64,000 bases of DNA from Nitrospira sp. CG24B (GTDB lineage Bacteria; Nitrospirota; Nitrospiria; Nitrospirales; Nitrospiraceae): NCBI GenBank assembly GCA_002869845.2, contig NEWS02000004.1, forward strand, positions 1,469,441-1,533,440, read 5' to 3'. Positions 1-9,241 of the stretch are shown in pieces; the stretch's first letter is position 1; each line of letters begins with the position of its first letter. The position numbers and the translations under genes are program-made. A model generated the notes under the pieces. The model was given only the letters and a program-made list of their open reading frames with translations, ran no database searches and was not told the origin of the DNA.

Positions 1-471
1 CCGTTCGCCAGGCTTCAACTTGTCGACCTTGGTCGCAACGATGAGGGGGTTCCGGTGGATCGAACGCAGCCACGCGAGAGTCTGAGAATCCTGGTCGGTC
101 GCGACCCGGCTGTCCACCAACATCACGACGGTGAGCAGCGAGGCTCGGTCGACAAGATAGTCTTCCATCAGTGGTCCCCACTGGGTGCGAACAGATTTCG
201 ATACTTTGGCGAATCCATAGCCGGGCAGATCCACAAGATGGAATTGCGGAAGATCCGGGTCGGAGGTCGAGACGAGAAACACGTTCACGGCTCTCGTCTT
301 GCCTGGCGTCCGGCTGATTTTTGCCAGATCCCGACGATTGAGCAACGAATTGATCAACGACGATTTGCCCACATTGGAGCGCCCCACAAAAGCCACCTCG
401 TGGAGATTGCCGGAAGGAAACTGTTCTGGAGACACACAACTTTTGATAAACTCAGCGGCGAAGATTTTCAT
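1..471 (-). CDS. engB: Ribosome-biogenesis GTPase EngB (YihA/YsxC), 3' end off the window
   Basis: Small TRAFAC GTPase needed for 50S subunit assembly (known for the family). The visible 157 codons begin MKIFAAEFIKSCV. They contain G1 (GRSNVGKSSL), the G2 region (SRTPGKT), G3 (DLPGYG) and G4 (TKVDK), in the order and spacing of EngB. The ATG at 471 is the natural start, since the family begins about 25 residues before the P-loop. The reading frame is open to base 1, so the C-terminal quarter lies outside the window. It is divergent from mtgA, and the 209 bp between them must carry both promoters. No defect is seen in the visible part. Confidence 0.93.
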   Translation of the reverse strand, partial: MKIFAAEFIKSCVSPEQFPSGNLHEVAFVGRSNVGKSSLINSLLNRRDLAKISRTPGKTRAVNVFLVSTSDPDLPQFHLVDLPGYGFAKVSKSVRTQWGPLMEDYLVDRASLLTVVMLVDSRVATDQDSQTLAWLRSIHRNPLIVATKVDKLKPGER

Positions 472-680
472 GTCGTTACCCCGCAGTATTCATGACGGTT
501 CGTGGCGAAATTGCGAAGTCGCGTTGCGAGACGGGCACGCGGAGCCCTGAGAAAGCGAGGCATACTTGAAACAGTATGTCGAGGTTGCAAGGGGCGAGCC
601 TGCCCGCCGAAGGCTCGTCGTAGCAGCGGATTCGCGATTGCAGTAGAAGCGTTCATGAATAGTGCGGGTTAGGCTGATCA

Positions 681-1490
681 ATGGATTCAAGACAGAAGCC
701 CGATCACAGTCCGACCTTTCTGCGTCACTACACATACGACCCTCCTCCGCCCAAGTCAACCGGCCGACGCAGGGTGACCCGTGTGCTCCTCTGGAGCACC
801 GCGCTCATCGGACTTCCGTTGGGCCTCCTGGCCATGAGCTGGCTGATTATGCTTCCCGACACAGACCTCCTGGCAAGGACCAACCCGACCTCGACGGCCC
901 TGATGGACGCTCGACGAGCTCAAGCGAAGAAACAAAGTCGCGCGATCGGACGACAGTGGATGTGGGTGCCGCTCTCGCGTATCTCTCCTCACCTTCGTCA
1001 TGCGGTCGTGGCGGCAGAAGATGCATCGTTCTTTTCCCATGAGGGATTCGACTGGGAAGGAATGAAAGAGGCCGCGAAATACAATCTCGAAGCAGGCGAA
1101 CTCAAGCGTGGGGGAAGCACGATTACCCAGCAGCTGGCCAAAAACCTCTATTTGTCATCTGAACGATCCCTGTTTCGAAAAGCACGGGAAGCCCTGATTA
1201 CGCGTTCACTCGAACAGCATCTAACGAAAAAGCGTATTCTCGAATTGTACCTCAACGTTGCCGAGTGGGGGCACGGCGTCTATGGCGCTGAAGCTGCGGC
1301 CCGTCATCACTTCGGGAAATCCTCGTCTGACCTCACAGCCGACGAAGCCGCCTGGCTAGCGGCCATTTTGCCGTCGCCGCGTCGATATGATCCCTTGCGG
1401 AGAACCACGTTCCTCGCACGCCGCCACGAACGTATTCTGAAATGGATCGATCGGCAATCCTCGACTCCCGTGCCAATCACCGACGAGTAG
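681..1490 (+). CDS. mtgA: Monofunctional biosynthetic peptidoglycan transglycosylase
   Basis: GT51 glycosyltransferase polymerising lipid II into glycan strands at the outer face of the inner membrane. The 269 residues have a cytoplasmic basic N-terminus, one membrane segment at about residues 33-55, then the GT51 domain. Visible GT51 motifs are AAEDASFFSHEGFDW (catalytic Glu in the EDxxFxxHxG motif) and GGSTITQQLAKNL. There is no transpeptidase domain, so this is MtgA and not a bifunctional PBP. It converges on the VOC gene with only 16 bp between stops. Length is slightly above the usual 230-245 because of the N-terminal extension. Confidence 0.92.
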   Translation: MDSRQKPDHSPTFLRHYTYDPPPPKSTGRRRVTRVLLWSTALIGLPLGLLAMSWLIMLPDTDLLARTNPTSTALMDARRAQAKKQSRAIGRQWMWVPLSRISPHLRHAVVAAEDASFFSHEGFDWEGMKEAAKYNLEAGELKRGGSTITQQLAKNLYLSSERSLFRKAREALITRSLEQHLTKKRILELYLNVAEWGHGVYGAEAAARHHFGKSSSDLTADEAAWLAAILPSPRRYDPLRRTTFLARRHERILKWIDRQSSTPVPITDE

Positions 1491-1506
1491 ACGCACTGAG
1501 CCGTCG

Positions 1507-1950
1507 TTACCCTGAATACTCAGAAGCGTCGCCGACTTGACCGTGATCTGTTTCTCCGAAGATAGCCGATTCATGGGTGTAGTGTTTGAATTCGAGTAGG
1601 TTGTGGGATGGGTCTTCCAGAAAAAATGTGCGGTGCTCGATGCGTGTCCCAGGAAAGCGCACACGCGGCTGTTGATAGAACGTCAGCCCCTTGGCCTTTG
1701 CCTGATCCACCAACGCCTGCCAGTCTTCTTGCGAAAGAAAGGTCAACCCGAAATGGCGTGGGTAGATACCTTTCTGTTTCGATGGTTGATCCGGCACAAG
1801 ATGCGCGACGAGTTGATGACCGGCAAGACCAAGCGTGACAGCCTGTTTCGATCGCCGCCCGAGGACACATCCGAGACCCTCCACATAGAATCTCAGAGTC
1901 GCTTCGAAATCATGAATTGGAAAGGCGAGGTGAAATAAACTCTTGCTCAT
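1507..1950 (-). CDS. VOC-superfamily (glyoxalase/bleomycin-resistance fold) protein
   Basis: 147 residues starting MSKSLFHLAFPIHDFEATLRFY, the typical first beta-alpha unit of a vicinal-oxygen-chelate domain, with a second half around HRTFFLEDPSHNLLEFKHY. His and Glu residues at the expected metal-ligand places (HLAF early, LEFK late) suggest a divalent-metal site. The substrate is unknown. Small VOC proteins of this size are often annotated as dioxygenase- or glyoxalase-like without proof. The start was placed at 1950 because the ATG overlaps the stop of the upstream peptidase gene as ATGA, implying translational coupling. It is the last gene of the murJ operon. Confidence 0.85.
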   Translation of the reverse strand: MSKSLFHLAFPIHDFEATLRFYVEGLGCVLGRRSKQAVTLGLAGHQLVAHLVPDQPSKQKGIYPRHFGLTFLSQEDWQALVDQAKAKGLTFYQQPRVRFPGTRIEHRTFFLEDPSHNLLEFKHYTHESAIFGETDHGQVGDASEYSG

Positions 1951-2831
1951 CGAAACCTGTCTTTCACCGTCGGCTCTCCCTTCCCATCCCACCAGCCAGC
2001 CGCCATATAGGGCGTCACATGGGCGATGGTGAATCGTCCTTGAGGCGTGAGGACCAAGCATCCGGCAGATCCCTTGATCCGAGCGACCAGCTTCTGCAAC
2101 ACAAGCCGTGCCACCATCGCCGGCGTCTTTCCTCGTTCTAATAGATCGCAAATTGATTTGGCTACTGCCAGACGAATGATGCCCTCGCCCAATCCTGTCA
2201 TCGACACCGCCCCGGCTTCATTGTCTGCATAGACCCCGCAGCCGATGATCGGCGTATCCCCGACTCGGCCTGGAAGCATGCGATCAATCCCTCCGGTCGA
2301 TGCCCCAGCGGCAACCGTCCCGGTTCGATCGAGTGCGACGGCTCCAACCGTACCGTGCTTGTCCCGATTGTGTTCGATTTTTTGGAGAGCCGACTCGTAG
2401 GAAAACCGGCGAGGCTTGCCCGTAAACGGTTGGCGCTCCATCTTGAAATGCCTGGCGAACTTCGTCGCCATCGGCCCGACCAGCAACACATGATCCGTTT
2501 CTTCCATCACGAGACTGGCAGCACTGATCGGATGCACGATGCCTTCGATCGAGGCCACAGCACCAGAGCCCAAGCTCTCCCCTTCCATGATAGACGCATC
2601 CATCCGACGCACTCCGTCGAGTTGCAGATGCGCTCCTGTTCCCGCATTAAAGAGTCCGCTGCGCTCAAGCACGCGAATGGTCTGTTCGACGGCAACGAGT
2701 GCGGAACTGCCCCGGTCCAACACGTGATATCCGACTTGCAGCGCGGCACGCAGGCAGTCGCCTTGTGGTGAGGTCATCGCGCGAGGGCCGGCACCCCCGT
2801 GCACGAGGATGATGGGGCGGACAGATTTCAA
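1947..2831 (-). CDS. Isoaspartyl peptidase / type-2 L-asparaginase (Ntn hydrolase)
   Basis: 294 residues. The family self-cleaves to expose a catalytic Thr and hydrolyses isoaspartyl dipeptides or asparagine. The cleavage site is visible as KHG/TVGAVALD, with Thr161 as the predicted nucleophile. The downstream ASTGG motif and the N-terminal VHGGAG and FNAGTGA motifs are typical. The start is TTG: the codon at 2831-2829 overlaps the upstream stop as TTGA, in the same coupled pattern as the next gene. It probably acts in the cytoplasm in repair or recycling of isoaspartyl peptides. It is unclear whether asparaginase or dipeptidase activity dominates. Confidence 0.9.
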   Translation of the reverse strand: MKSVRPIILVHGGAGPRAMTSPQGDCLRAALQVGYHVLDRGSSALVAVEQTIRVLERSGLFNAGTGAHLQLDGVRRMDASIMEGESLGSGAVASIEGIVHPISAASLVMEETDHVLLVGPMATKFARHFKMERQPFTGKPRRFSYESALQKIEHNRDKHGTVGAVALDRTGTVAAGASTGGIDRMLPGRVGDTPIIGCGVYADNEAGAVSMTGLGEGIIRLAVAKSICDLLERGKTPAMVARLVLQKLVARIKGSAGCLVLTPQGRFTIAHVTPYMAAGWWDGKGEPTVKDRFR

Positions 2832-3406
2832 TTCAGGAGCAAGTCCCGGGTCTTCTGATAGGCGGGATTCTGCATGCGATCGAGATCGGACCGTACAAAA
2901 CCCAGACCTGTCACACAGAGTTCAAAGTTCTCGGACAGTTTTCGAAACAAGGGCAAGCTGGTATCCGCATCATCACGACCGATCTGCGCGACGATTCCGT
3001 ACGACCGTTTGCCGGTCTTCACATAGTCCACAAGGAAGTCCTTGTGATAGATGCGCCCAGCCGTTTTAAGCCGTCGAAGGTACTCAGGAAACAATCCCGC
3101 CATGAACAGGGTGAAATCACCAATATGGCGATGCACATCTCGTTCACGGTCCAGCGATTGAGCTTCGAGCATGACCTCGGATTCAAAGAGCAACTCGACA
3201 ACCGAATCGACCTGCTGGTCCTCTCGGTTTCTGATCTTATAGAGCTGATCCGTAGAGGTGAAGTCGACCAGGAGGTTGGAGACGTACGATGTGACCTTCG
3301 TGTCAGGCCAGCCGAGATGTTCCGTAAAGCTCTTCTCGGTTAATGCGCCAAAGAGTTGCCGGAGCGGGTGTCGTGGAGAAACTTGAGTTCCCATCAGCAC
3401 CTCCAA
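2828..3406 (-). CDS. Conserved hypothetical cytoplasmic protein
   Basis: 192 residues, mixed charged and helical, with no signal peptide, membrane segment or motif that I recognise. The start may be residue 1 or the second Met (MGTQVSPRHPLRQLFG); both lie within five codons. Its stop overlaps the TTG start of the peptidase gene, and it lies 85 bp downstream of dtd, so it belongs to the same minus-strand transcription unit. The text contains several acidic and basic helices and FELCVTGLGFV near the C-terminus. No function can be assigned. Confidence 0.75.
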   Translation of the reverse strand: MEVLMGTQVSPRHPLRQLFGALTEKSFTEHLGWPDTKVTSYVSNLLVDFTSTDQLYKIRNREDQQVDSVVELLFESEVMLEAQSLDRERDVHRHIGDFTLFMAGLFPEYLRRLKTAGRIYHKDFLVDYVKTGKRSYGIVAQIGRDDADTSLPLFRKLSENFELCVTGLGFVRSDLDRMQNPAYQKTRDLLLN

Positions 3407-3491
3407 TATGTGTCTTTAGTATATCAGAGTCGCGTACGATCTCACCGTCACCAGTTCTATCGGAACTCGATCGGCAGACCTTGAATCCGAA

Positions 3492-3941
3492 CTAGCACCT
3501 CTCCCCGCTATCCACCACGAATGTCACCGGTCCGTCGTTTGTCAATGACACCTGCATATGTGCCGCAAAGACACCTGTTTCAACCAATGTCCCATCTTGC
3601 CGCAGATCAGTCGCCACCCGTTCATAGAGTCGCTTGGCCAAATCAGGAGGAGCCGCCTCGTCAAAACTCGGACGGCGTCCGTTCGAGGTCCGGCCCACTA
3701 GAGTGAATTGAGATACCAACAATACGGCGCCACCCACGTCCGTCAGCGATCGATTCATCTTGCCCTGGTCATCGGCAAAAATGCGGAGCCCCCGAATCTT
3801 ATCAACCAGATACCGGACATCCGACTCATCATCGCCTTTCGCCACGCCCAACAGGACCAGGAGGCCGCATTGTATTCGGCCTACGACCTGTTCATCCACC
3901 TCTACCGAAGCGTGCGTGACTCGTTGGAGAACGGCTTTCAT
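3492..3941 (-). CDS. dtd: D-aminoacyl-tRNA deacylase
   Basis: 149 residues, the standard length. Dtd removes D-amino acids (and glycine mischarged on tRNA-Ala) from tRNAs in the cytosol. It begins [15 protein letters not shown], with the conserved SQFTL motif in the middle, GRRPSF after it, and the C-terminal NDGPVTF motif lining the active site, where the cross-subunit Gly-cisPro equivalent is GP. It lies 9 bp downstream of ogt, co-directional. It is complete with no unusual features. Confidence 0.95.
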   Translation of the reverse strand: MKAVLQRVTHASVEVDEQVVGRIQCGLLVLLGVAKGDDESDVRYLVDKIRGLRIFADDQGKMNRSLTDVGGAVLLVSQFTLVGRTSNGRRPSFDEAAPPDLAKRLYERVATDLRQDGTLVETGVFAAHMQVSLTNDGPVTFVVDSGERC

Positions 3942-3950
3942 TGATTGGCG

Positions 3951-4469
3951 TTACCCTCGCTGCAGTTGAGTCAAGGTCCCTTCCAGAGAGAGCAACTTCC
4001 GTTTCAGGGATAGTCCACCGGAGAAGCCGCCGAGCGAGGCATCGTGGGCGACAATCCTGTGACAAGGAATCACGATCGGCAATGGATTCGCGCCGACTGC
4101 GTTGCCGACCGCGCGGGCATATTGTGATCCCCCCACACGTAACGCAATCCATTGGTACGAACGGAGCTTGCCGTACGGCACTCGCTGCAACGTCCGCCAG
4201 ACCTGCCGTTGGAACGAGGTTCCCTGCGAGAAATCGAGCGGCACCTCGAAGCTGTTCCGTTTTCCTGCAAGATAATCGAGCAACTGCCGCTGGGCTGTCT
4301 TGAGTCCTGCGGAAGTGCCTTGTTGTAATGGCTCGTTTGACTGCGCTCTGAGATCAGACTCGACCGCCCGTTTTGACCGTTTCGGCAATACAATCGCGTG
4401 AATCCCTTTGGAGGATTCAGAGATTCCCATCCAACCCCACGGTGATCGAAAAATCATCACATTCTGCAT
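3951..4469 (-). CDS. ogt: Methylated-DNA--[protein]-cysteine S-methyltransferase
   Basis: 172 residues. This suicide DNA-repair enzyme transfers the alkyl group from O6-alkylguanine to its own cysteine. The acceptor motif is IPCHRIV with Cys136. The helix-turn-helix segment (FQRQVWRTLQRVPYGKLRSY) and the asparagine hinge (RAVGNAVGANP) are in place. The N-terminal domain is short and divergent. The ATG at 4469 lies 13 bp after murJ. Ogt and Ada C-terminal domains are similar, but there is no Ada-type N-terminal Zn domain, so Ogt is preferred. Confidence 0.93.
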   Translation of the reverse strand: MQNVMIFRSPWGWMGISESSKGIHAIVLPKRSKRAVESDLRAQSNEPLQQGTSAGLKTAQRQLLDYLAGKRNSFEVPLDFSQGTSFQRQVWRTLQRVPYGKLRSYQWIALRVGGSQYARAVGNAVGANPLPIVIPCHRIVAHDASLGGFSGGLSLKRKLLSLEGTLTQLQRG

Positions 4470-4482
4470 GGACTGCTCCTTG

Positions 4483-6096
4483 CTATCCCGTCAATCGACC
4501 GAGCTTTCTGCGCACCATCCCCCACACCACACCCAATTCATCCGACCCAAACAAGGCATGGACGCCGAAATATCCGCCGATACTCATCCCAATGGCAGCG
4601 ACAAGCATGGCTGACTTCTCGGTCCAGTCGTCAGGCTGAGTCCAGACCTGGGCACCAGCCACCCACCAACAGGCCATGACGATGGGCACACAGGCCACCA
4701 GCACTCGTCCAGCCGAGCGGATGACTGATTTCCACTCGACACCGCCCAGCCGGCGATTCAACACCATCACGAGAATTCCGCCATTGACCATCGCAGCCAG
4801 CGCGGTCGCAAGCGCCAGCCCTGCCGCCCCCAGGTGCGACATCAGCACCAGCGAGAACAGGATATTCGCCGCCACTGCAATCGCAGCGGAAATGGCCGGC
4901 GTGGTCGTGTCCTTCAACGAATAGAACGCCGAGACAATAATGCGCACCCCCCCGAAGGCCCACAAGCCAAGGGCATAGCACAGCACCGCAAAGGCAGTCT
5001 CAGCGGTATCGTGCGCTGTGAACGTGCCGTGCTCAAAAAAGAGATGCACAAGCGGCGTCCGCAGCAAGATCAAGCCCACCATCGCCGGCACGATGATAAA
5101 GAGGATCATGCGCAGACCGAACCCGAGCGTCGTGCGCAATTCGTCCAACGCGCCTCGTGCCGCTTGTGCCGATAAGGTGGGGAGGATGGCCGTGGCCAAG
5201 GCGACGCCAAAAATGCCAAGGGGAAATTGAATGAGCCGCATGCCGTAAAAGAGATAAGTCGGGCCTCCGGCAAAAAATGATCCCAGAATCGTGCTCACGG
5301 TGATATTGATCTGTGTCACCGACAACCCGAGCAGCGACGGAATCATCAGCCGACCGATCTTTCGCACACCGGGATGGCCGGGATTGAACGTGAATCCGAA
5401 CAACATGCCGCGCAGCTTCAACCCAGGCAATTGCATTGCAAACTGCGCCGCGCCACCGGCAACGACACCAATGGCGACACCGAAAATGGGTTCCGGTAGG
5501 GTCGGCGCGAGAAAGAGCGAGCACCCGATGATGAACAAATTGAAAAAGACTGGAGAAAACGCCGGGGCCGCGAAAGCCCGCAGAGAATTGAGGATTCCCA
5601 TGGCCAGCGCGGCGAGGCTGATAAAAATGAGATAGGGAAACATCATGCGCGTGAGCAACGTCGTCATCTCAAGCCGGGTCGGATCATCATGGAACCCCGG
5701 AGCCAAGAGCCAGACAATACCCGACGCCCCCAAGATCCCAAGTATGGTAATGCCGGTCACAATGGTCAGCAGCGTCGTGAATACGGCGCTGGCCAGCTCC
5801 CACGCATCCTGCTTGGACTTGAGCGTGTGATACTCGGTGAAGACGGGAATGAACGCGGCAGACATCGAGCCTTCGGCAAAAAGCTCACGAAGCAGGTTCG
5901 GGATACGATAGGCGACGAAGAAAGCATCGGCTGCTGGCGTGGCCCCAAAGAGCTTGGCGAGAACCATGTCACGGACAAAGCCGAGCACACGACTGGAGAA
6001 CGTCGCGACCCCAATCATCCCAGCCGCTTTGACGACCGACTGATTCTCGTCCTGGGGTTTGATGGGAGCACCGGCCGAAACGGGAGACTCTGACAT
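4483..6096 (-). CDS. murJ: Lipid II flippase MurJ (MviN)
   Basis: 537 residues, about 14 predicted membrane segments of the MOP exporter fold, acting in the inner membrane to flip lipid II for peptidoglycan synthesis. The N-terminal region contains GFVRDMVLAKLFGATPAADAF and RELFAEGSMSAAFIPVF, the most conserved MurJ segments. The ATG at 6096 gives a cytoplasmic tail of about 20 residues before TM1. It is the first gene of a minus-strand operon with ogt, dtd and three more. A divergent or terminal hairpin sits upstream, between it and the bactofilin gene. Confidence 0.95.
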   Translation of the reverse strand: MSESPVSAGAPIKPQDENQSVVKAAGMIGVATFSSRVLGFVRDMVLAKLFGATPAADAFFVAYRIPNLLRELFAEGSMSAAFIPVFTEYHTLKSKQDAWELASAVFTTLLTIVTGITILGILGASGIVWLLAPGFHDDPTRLEMTTLLTRMMFPYLIFISLAALAMGILNSLRAFAAPAFSPVFFNLFIIGCSLFLAPTLPEPIFGVAIGVVAGGAAQFAMQLPGLKLRGMLFGFTFNPGHPGVRKIGRLMIPSLLGLSVTQINITVSTILGSFFAGGPTYLFYGMRLIQFPLGIFGVALATAILPTLSAQAARGALDELRTTLGFGLRMILFIIVPAMVGLILLRTPLVHLFFEHGTFTAHDTAETAFAVLCYALGLWAFGGVRIIVSAFYSLKDTTTPAISAAIAVAANILFSLVLMSHLGAAGLALATALAAMVNGGILVMVLNRRLGGVEWKSVIRSAGRVLVACVPIVMACWWVAGAQVWTQPDDWTEKSAMLVAAIGMSIGGYFGVHALFGSDELGVVWGMVRRKLGRLTG

Positions 6097-6300
6097 GGAC
6101 CGGATTCTAGCGGAATGCTCGCGGGCCGTCTATCGGCGCATGAAGACGAAGCGTGAAGAGCTTTCCAGGCGTACCACTGCGTACAGGCCCATTCACAATT
6201 TGGAGTGGGAGGACGAGTCAGTGAGTCATCACCGAAGTGGGGTGCTGCGCGATTATAAAAAGAAGGAAAGAATGCGAGTTGATTTCTTGCTGAGCCAGCC

Positions 6301-6333
6301 CCTGGCGCTGGTCATCGATTCGCGCCAGAGGCT
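6301..6333 (-). terminator. Hairpin downstream of the bactofilin gene
   Basis: Ten-base arms (CCCCTGGCGC / GCGCCAGAGG, one mismatch) around a 13-base loop, 12 bases beyond the bactofilin stop on the minus strand. There is no clear T-run, so it may slow rather than end transcription into murJ. Confidence 0.4.
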
Positions 6334-6344
6334 CTGAACACTCA

Positions 6345-6839
6345 TCACGCCGCGAGTCGTTGAACAGGCGGCCGACTCGTGATGCTTAAGACGTTTGCGT
6401 CTACGTCTCTTGACCCCGCAGCCTTGGCCTGCGGCTTCATCTCCAAGGTCCCATTGAACACCACACCCTCTTCCATCGAAAGAACCGGAGTGACCAAACT
6501 CCCTTCCACCACGGCTGGAGCACGAAGCACAATCTGGTCCTCTGCGTGAATATCACCGTGGATGGTTCCTTGGCACACCACGGTCCCGGCTGAGACTTTG
6601 GCCTTGAGAACTGCCTCAGGCCCAACGAGCAAGCCGCCGTCGGTGTGAATTTCGCCTTCCAAGGATCCATCAATCCGTACCGTGCCTGAATAGGTAATGA
6701 CCCCCTTGAACTCAACATCTTTGCCGACGAACGCCACCTCATCCGGAAGCATCGGCCCGCCCTTTGGTAGACTGCGCTTGTCCTCCACCCACCGCTCTCG
6801 TTCCACTTCTCCCCCTCCTGCCTCCTCCTGTTTCCACAT
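6345..6839 (-). CDS. Bactofilin-family polymer-forming cytoskeletal protein
   Basis: 164 residues. A charged N-terminal tail (about 30 residues) is followed by a repetitive beta-helical core with regular G-x-hydrophobic strands (KGVITYSGTVRIDGSLEGEI, GGLLVGPEAVLKAKV, GTVVCQGTIHGDI), the hallmark of bactofilins (DUF583). These self-assemble without nucleotides and scaffold membrane-associated complexes or cell-shape enzymes. The start at 6839 has a good AGGAGGGAG ribosome site. Disordered tails on both sides of the core are usual. There is no peptidase M23 partner next to it, so the client process is unknown. Confidence 0.88.
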   Translation of the reverse strand: MWKQEEAGGGEVERERWVEDKRSLPKGGPMLPDEVAFVGKDVEFKGVITYSGTVRIDGSLEGEIHTDGGLLVGPEAVLKAKVSAGTVVCQGTIHGDIHAEDQIVLRAPAVVEGSLVTPVLSMEEGVVFNGTLEMKPQAKAAGSRDVDANVLSITSRPPVQRLAA

Positions 6840-6957
6840 GATAGGGCTCCCTCCTTATCCGAATAGTCCACACCTGCGCTGAACAGTCCCGCCAAGTCTC
6901 TTATCTATCGGTTGACTGCGGTGTTTTATTGAGGGCGGAACGGAAGGGAGCGGAGTT

Positions 6958-7620
6958 TTATGGCTCCTGGACCAATTCATTCGATAATTCATCAGGATTG
7001 TCTCCTGGACGACCAGGGCACACTTCAGCCAGAAGCACACCGCACGTCTGGATACTCTGACATACGCCACCGACGACATCTCCCGTCTTCAATCGATCGA
7101 CAGCAGCCTCGACAACCTTCGACCATTGCTCACTCGGCACGTGTTGAAATAAAGGTCGGTCCGCCAACACGTGGATCTGGTGCTCCAAGAGAGACACCAT
7201 GATCAGCACACCGGTGCGCTCGCGAGTCTGAGAGACGGCATGTTGCGCGAAAGCACGTTCAGCCCTGAGCCTGACTTTATGTCGCATCCGATCGGTCGGT
7301 GTGAGCAGGCGAACGATCGGGGCAAGGGTGCCGAGCCAGGCTCCTGCCCCATAGGCCAAGATTGTCGCCAGTACCAGCCAGGCGGCATTGGACGCATGCC
7401 AGCCCCAGGGAAGCCAGAGTAGTTCAGTGCTCAACAATAGAGTGAGGGTGAACAAGGCAAGAATCAACCCAGCGCGATGTTGCGTGTCGCGGTAGAGCCC
7501 GGACCGGCTGACGAGCATTGGGACGATCTCCGCATTCGTGTGTTCTTCTGCCGCATGCACCGCCAGCCTGATCCGCTCCCGCTCTTCGGCAGCAAGTCGC
7601 AACCCCTCACCAGTTTCCAC
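6958..7620 (-). CDS. TPM-domain membrane protein
   Basis: 220 residues. I place the start at the GTG at 7620 because GGAGGAG lies six bases upstream; an earlier GTG at 7626 would sit on that ribosome site. The N-terminal part (RIRLAVHAAEEHTNAEIVPML) and the C-terminal part (RTGVLIMVSLLEHQIHVLAD) form a TPM domain interrupted by two membrane helices (about residues 48-95). This arrangement is known in inner-membrane TPM proteins of unknown function. The start overlaps the 3' end of the upstream TPM gene by 14 bases. Third gene of a LemA-TPM-TPM cluster. Confidence 0.8.
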   Translation of the reverse strand: METGEGLRLAAEERERIRLAVHAAEEHTNAEIVPMLVSRSGLYRDTQHRAGLILALFTLTLLLSTELLWLPWGWHASNAAWLVLATILAYGAGAWLGTLAPIVRLLTPTDRMRHKVRLRAERAFAQHAVSQTRERTGVLIMVSLLEHQIHVLADRPLFQHVPSEQWSKVVEAAVDRLKTGDVVGGVCQSIQTCGVLLAEVCPGRPGDNPDELSNELVQEP

Positions 7621-8497
7621 TGGCACCTCCTCCCCCGAAGCTGCCGCCTCCTCCACTAAAGCCGCCCCCACCGAATCCTCCACCGCCACCAAGAGAGCCT
7701 CCACCCCATCCACCGCCGCGACTGCTGTACCAAATCCAATCATCTATACCGCTAGATCGACTTCTCCTTCCCCCGGTACCAGAGGCTCCAATCACCAGCA
7801 GGAGGAGCACGGTGATGCCGCTCGCCATGAGTGCCGGAACCAGCCAAGGCGCCAGGAGTGTGGAAATCCCTGCTCCCGCAACCGGGCCGATAAATCGATG
7901 GATGTTCATGAACACGATCCCCACGAGCAATCCAACAACGACGGCGACGACGACCTGCTCGATGACATCGCTCTCCTGTCGAGGGACTGTCTTCTCGGAC
8001 GCCTGATAGGTCCCCTCGATTGTCTTGAGAATGGCGTTGATCCCGGCAGTGACTCCTCCAGGCATATCACCGGCACGAAACCGAGGCACGATCTCATTCC
8101 TGATGATCTGTGCCGATCGGGCATCCGTGAGGACACCCTCCAACCCATACCCGACCTCGATACGAACCTTGCGTTCCTGGATCGCCATCAACAGCAGAGC
8201 GCCGTTGTCGGTTCCTTTATGGCCAAGTTTCCAGGCCGTCGCCACGCGATGGGAGAATTCCTCGATCGCATCACCTTTGAGAGAGGGAATGATGAGAACA
8301 GCCACTTGATTGCTTGACTTGGTTTCATGCACCGCCAGTTGAGTGGTCAGCGACTCAACCGTGGAATTCGGCAAGACATGGGCGAGATCGACGACTCGCC
8401 CGGCCAGTGGAGGGACATCAAGGGCAACGGCAGGCGCCGCAAGCAAGACGGCGAGTAGGACGATTATGAGAGCCCAGCAGGACGAGAGGCGGCTCAT
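7607..8497 (-). CDS. TPM-domain protein with signal peptide and Gly-rich tail (YgcG-like)
   Basis: 296 residues from the ATG at 8497, which is preferred over a TTG at 8536 because it begins a clean signal peptide (MSRLSSCWALIIVLLAVLLA, cleaved near AVALD). The TPM domain follows with GRVVDLAHVLP, NQVAVLIIPSL and KVRIEVGYGLEGVLTD. Then come two membrane helices (about residues 175-240) and a tail made almost only of Gly with Phe/Ser (GGGGFGGGGFSGG) ending NW. TPM domains are periplasmic and linked to membrane-protein turnover or photosystem repair in other organisms; the role here is unknown. It lies 40 bp behind the LemA gene. Confidence 0.87.
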   Translation of the reverse strand: MSRLSSCWALIIVLLAVLLAAPAVALDVPPLAGRVVDLAHVLPNSTVESLTTQLAVHETKSSNQVAVLIIPSLKGDAIEEFSHRVATAWKLGHKGTDNGALLLMAIQERKVRIEVGYGLEGVLTDARSAQIIRNEIVPRFRAGDMPGGVTAGINAILKTIEGTYQASEKTVPRQESDVIEQVVVAVVVGLLVGIVFMNIHRFIGPVAGAGISTLLAPWLVPALMASGITVLLLLVIGASGTGGRRSRSSGIDDWIWYSSRGGGWGGGSLGGGGGFGGGGFSGGGGSFGGGGASGNW

Positions 8498-8537
8498 TCT
8501 GAATGCTCTCACCTTTCGCCTCAGCTTCCCCTTCAAC

Positions 8538-9140
8538 TTAAAACTTCACTTCTGGCGGTTTCGCTACAGCCTTTTCATCGGCGACGGTAAAGTTGGGGCG
8601 CTCTTCCAGGTGTAGGAGAAACTTGGCAGTCAGGTTGGTCGGGAAGTACCGGACCATCTTGTTGTAGTCCGCGACTCGATCGATATACCGCTTACGCGCC
8701 ACGGTAATCCGGTTTTCGGTCCCTTCCAGCTGGCTTTGGAGGTCCCTGAAACTTTGATCGGCCTTGAGGTTCGGATAGTTTTCGGCAATCGCGATCAGTC
8801 GGCCTAACGCCGAGGTCAGTCCCGCTTGGGCTTTTTGAAATGCCTCGAATGCGGCTGGGTCCTTGAGCACCTCAGGCGTCACTTGGATGCCGGTCGCCTT
8901 GGCCCGGGCATTCACGACCCCCTCAAGCGTCTCTTTTTCGTGAGCCGCGTACCCCTTGACCGTCGCAACAAGGTTCGGGATGAGGTCGGCACGGCGCTGA
9001 TATTGATTAATCACCTCACTCCACGCCGCCTTCGTATCTTCATCCAGGCCTTGGAGGTCGTTGTACCCACACCCGGACACAGAAAATCCACTGATCATCG
9101 CTAGAGTAATCACCGTCTTTTTCAACCAAGTACGCCCCAT
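8538..9140 (-). CDS. lemA: LemA-family lipoprotein
   Basis: 200 residues from the ATG at 9140, which is preceded by AAGGAGGGAACG. The N-terminus is a lipoprotein signal (basic MGRTWLKK, hydrophobic stretch, lipobox SVSGC with Cys near residue 24). The LemA helical bundle follows: QYQRRADLIPNLVATVKGYA, ARAKATG, IAENYPNLKAD and TENRITVARKRY are typical LemA lines. The function is not established. LemA genes very often precede TPM genes, as here, and probably work with them at the membrane. Confidence 0.92.
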   Translation of the reverse strand: MGRTWLKKTVITLAMISGFSVSGCGYNDLQGLDEDTKAAWSEVINQYQRRADLIPNLVATVKGYAAHEKETLEGVVNARAKATGIQVTPEVLKDPAAFEAFQKAQAGLTSALGRLIAIAENYPNLKADQSFRDLQSQLEGTENRITVARKRYIDRVADYNKMVRYFPTNLTAKFLLHLEERPNFTVADEKAVAKPPEVKF

Positions 9141-9241
9141 CGTTCCCTCCTTCAGCAGTAGAGCAGGACGCAATATCCCTTACTCTCGCAATCATGCTAC
9201 CATGGGGATAATCATTAAGATATGTCGGTCAAGAGGGGGCT

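Noticed and set aside
6059..6337. 92-codon plus-strand frame overlapping the murJ start
   Set aside because: No ribosome site or family features; overlaps the 5' end of a certain gene.
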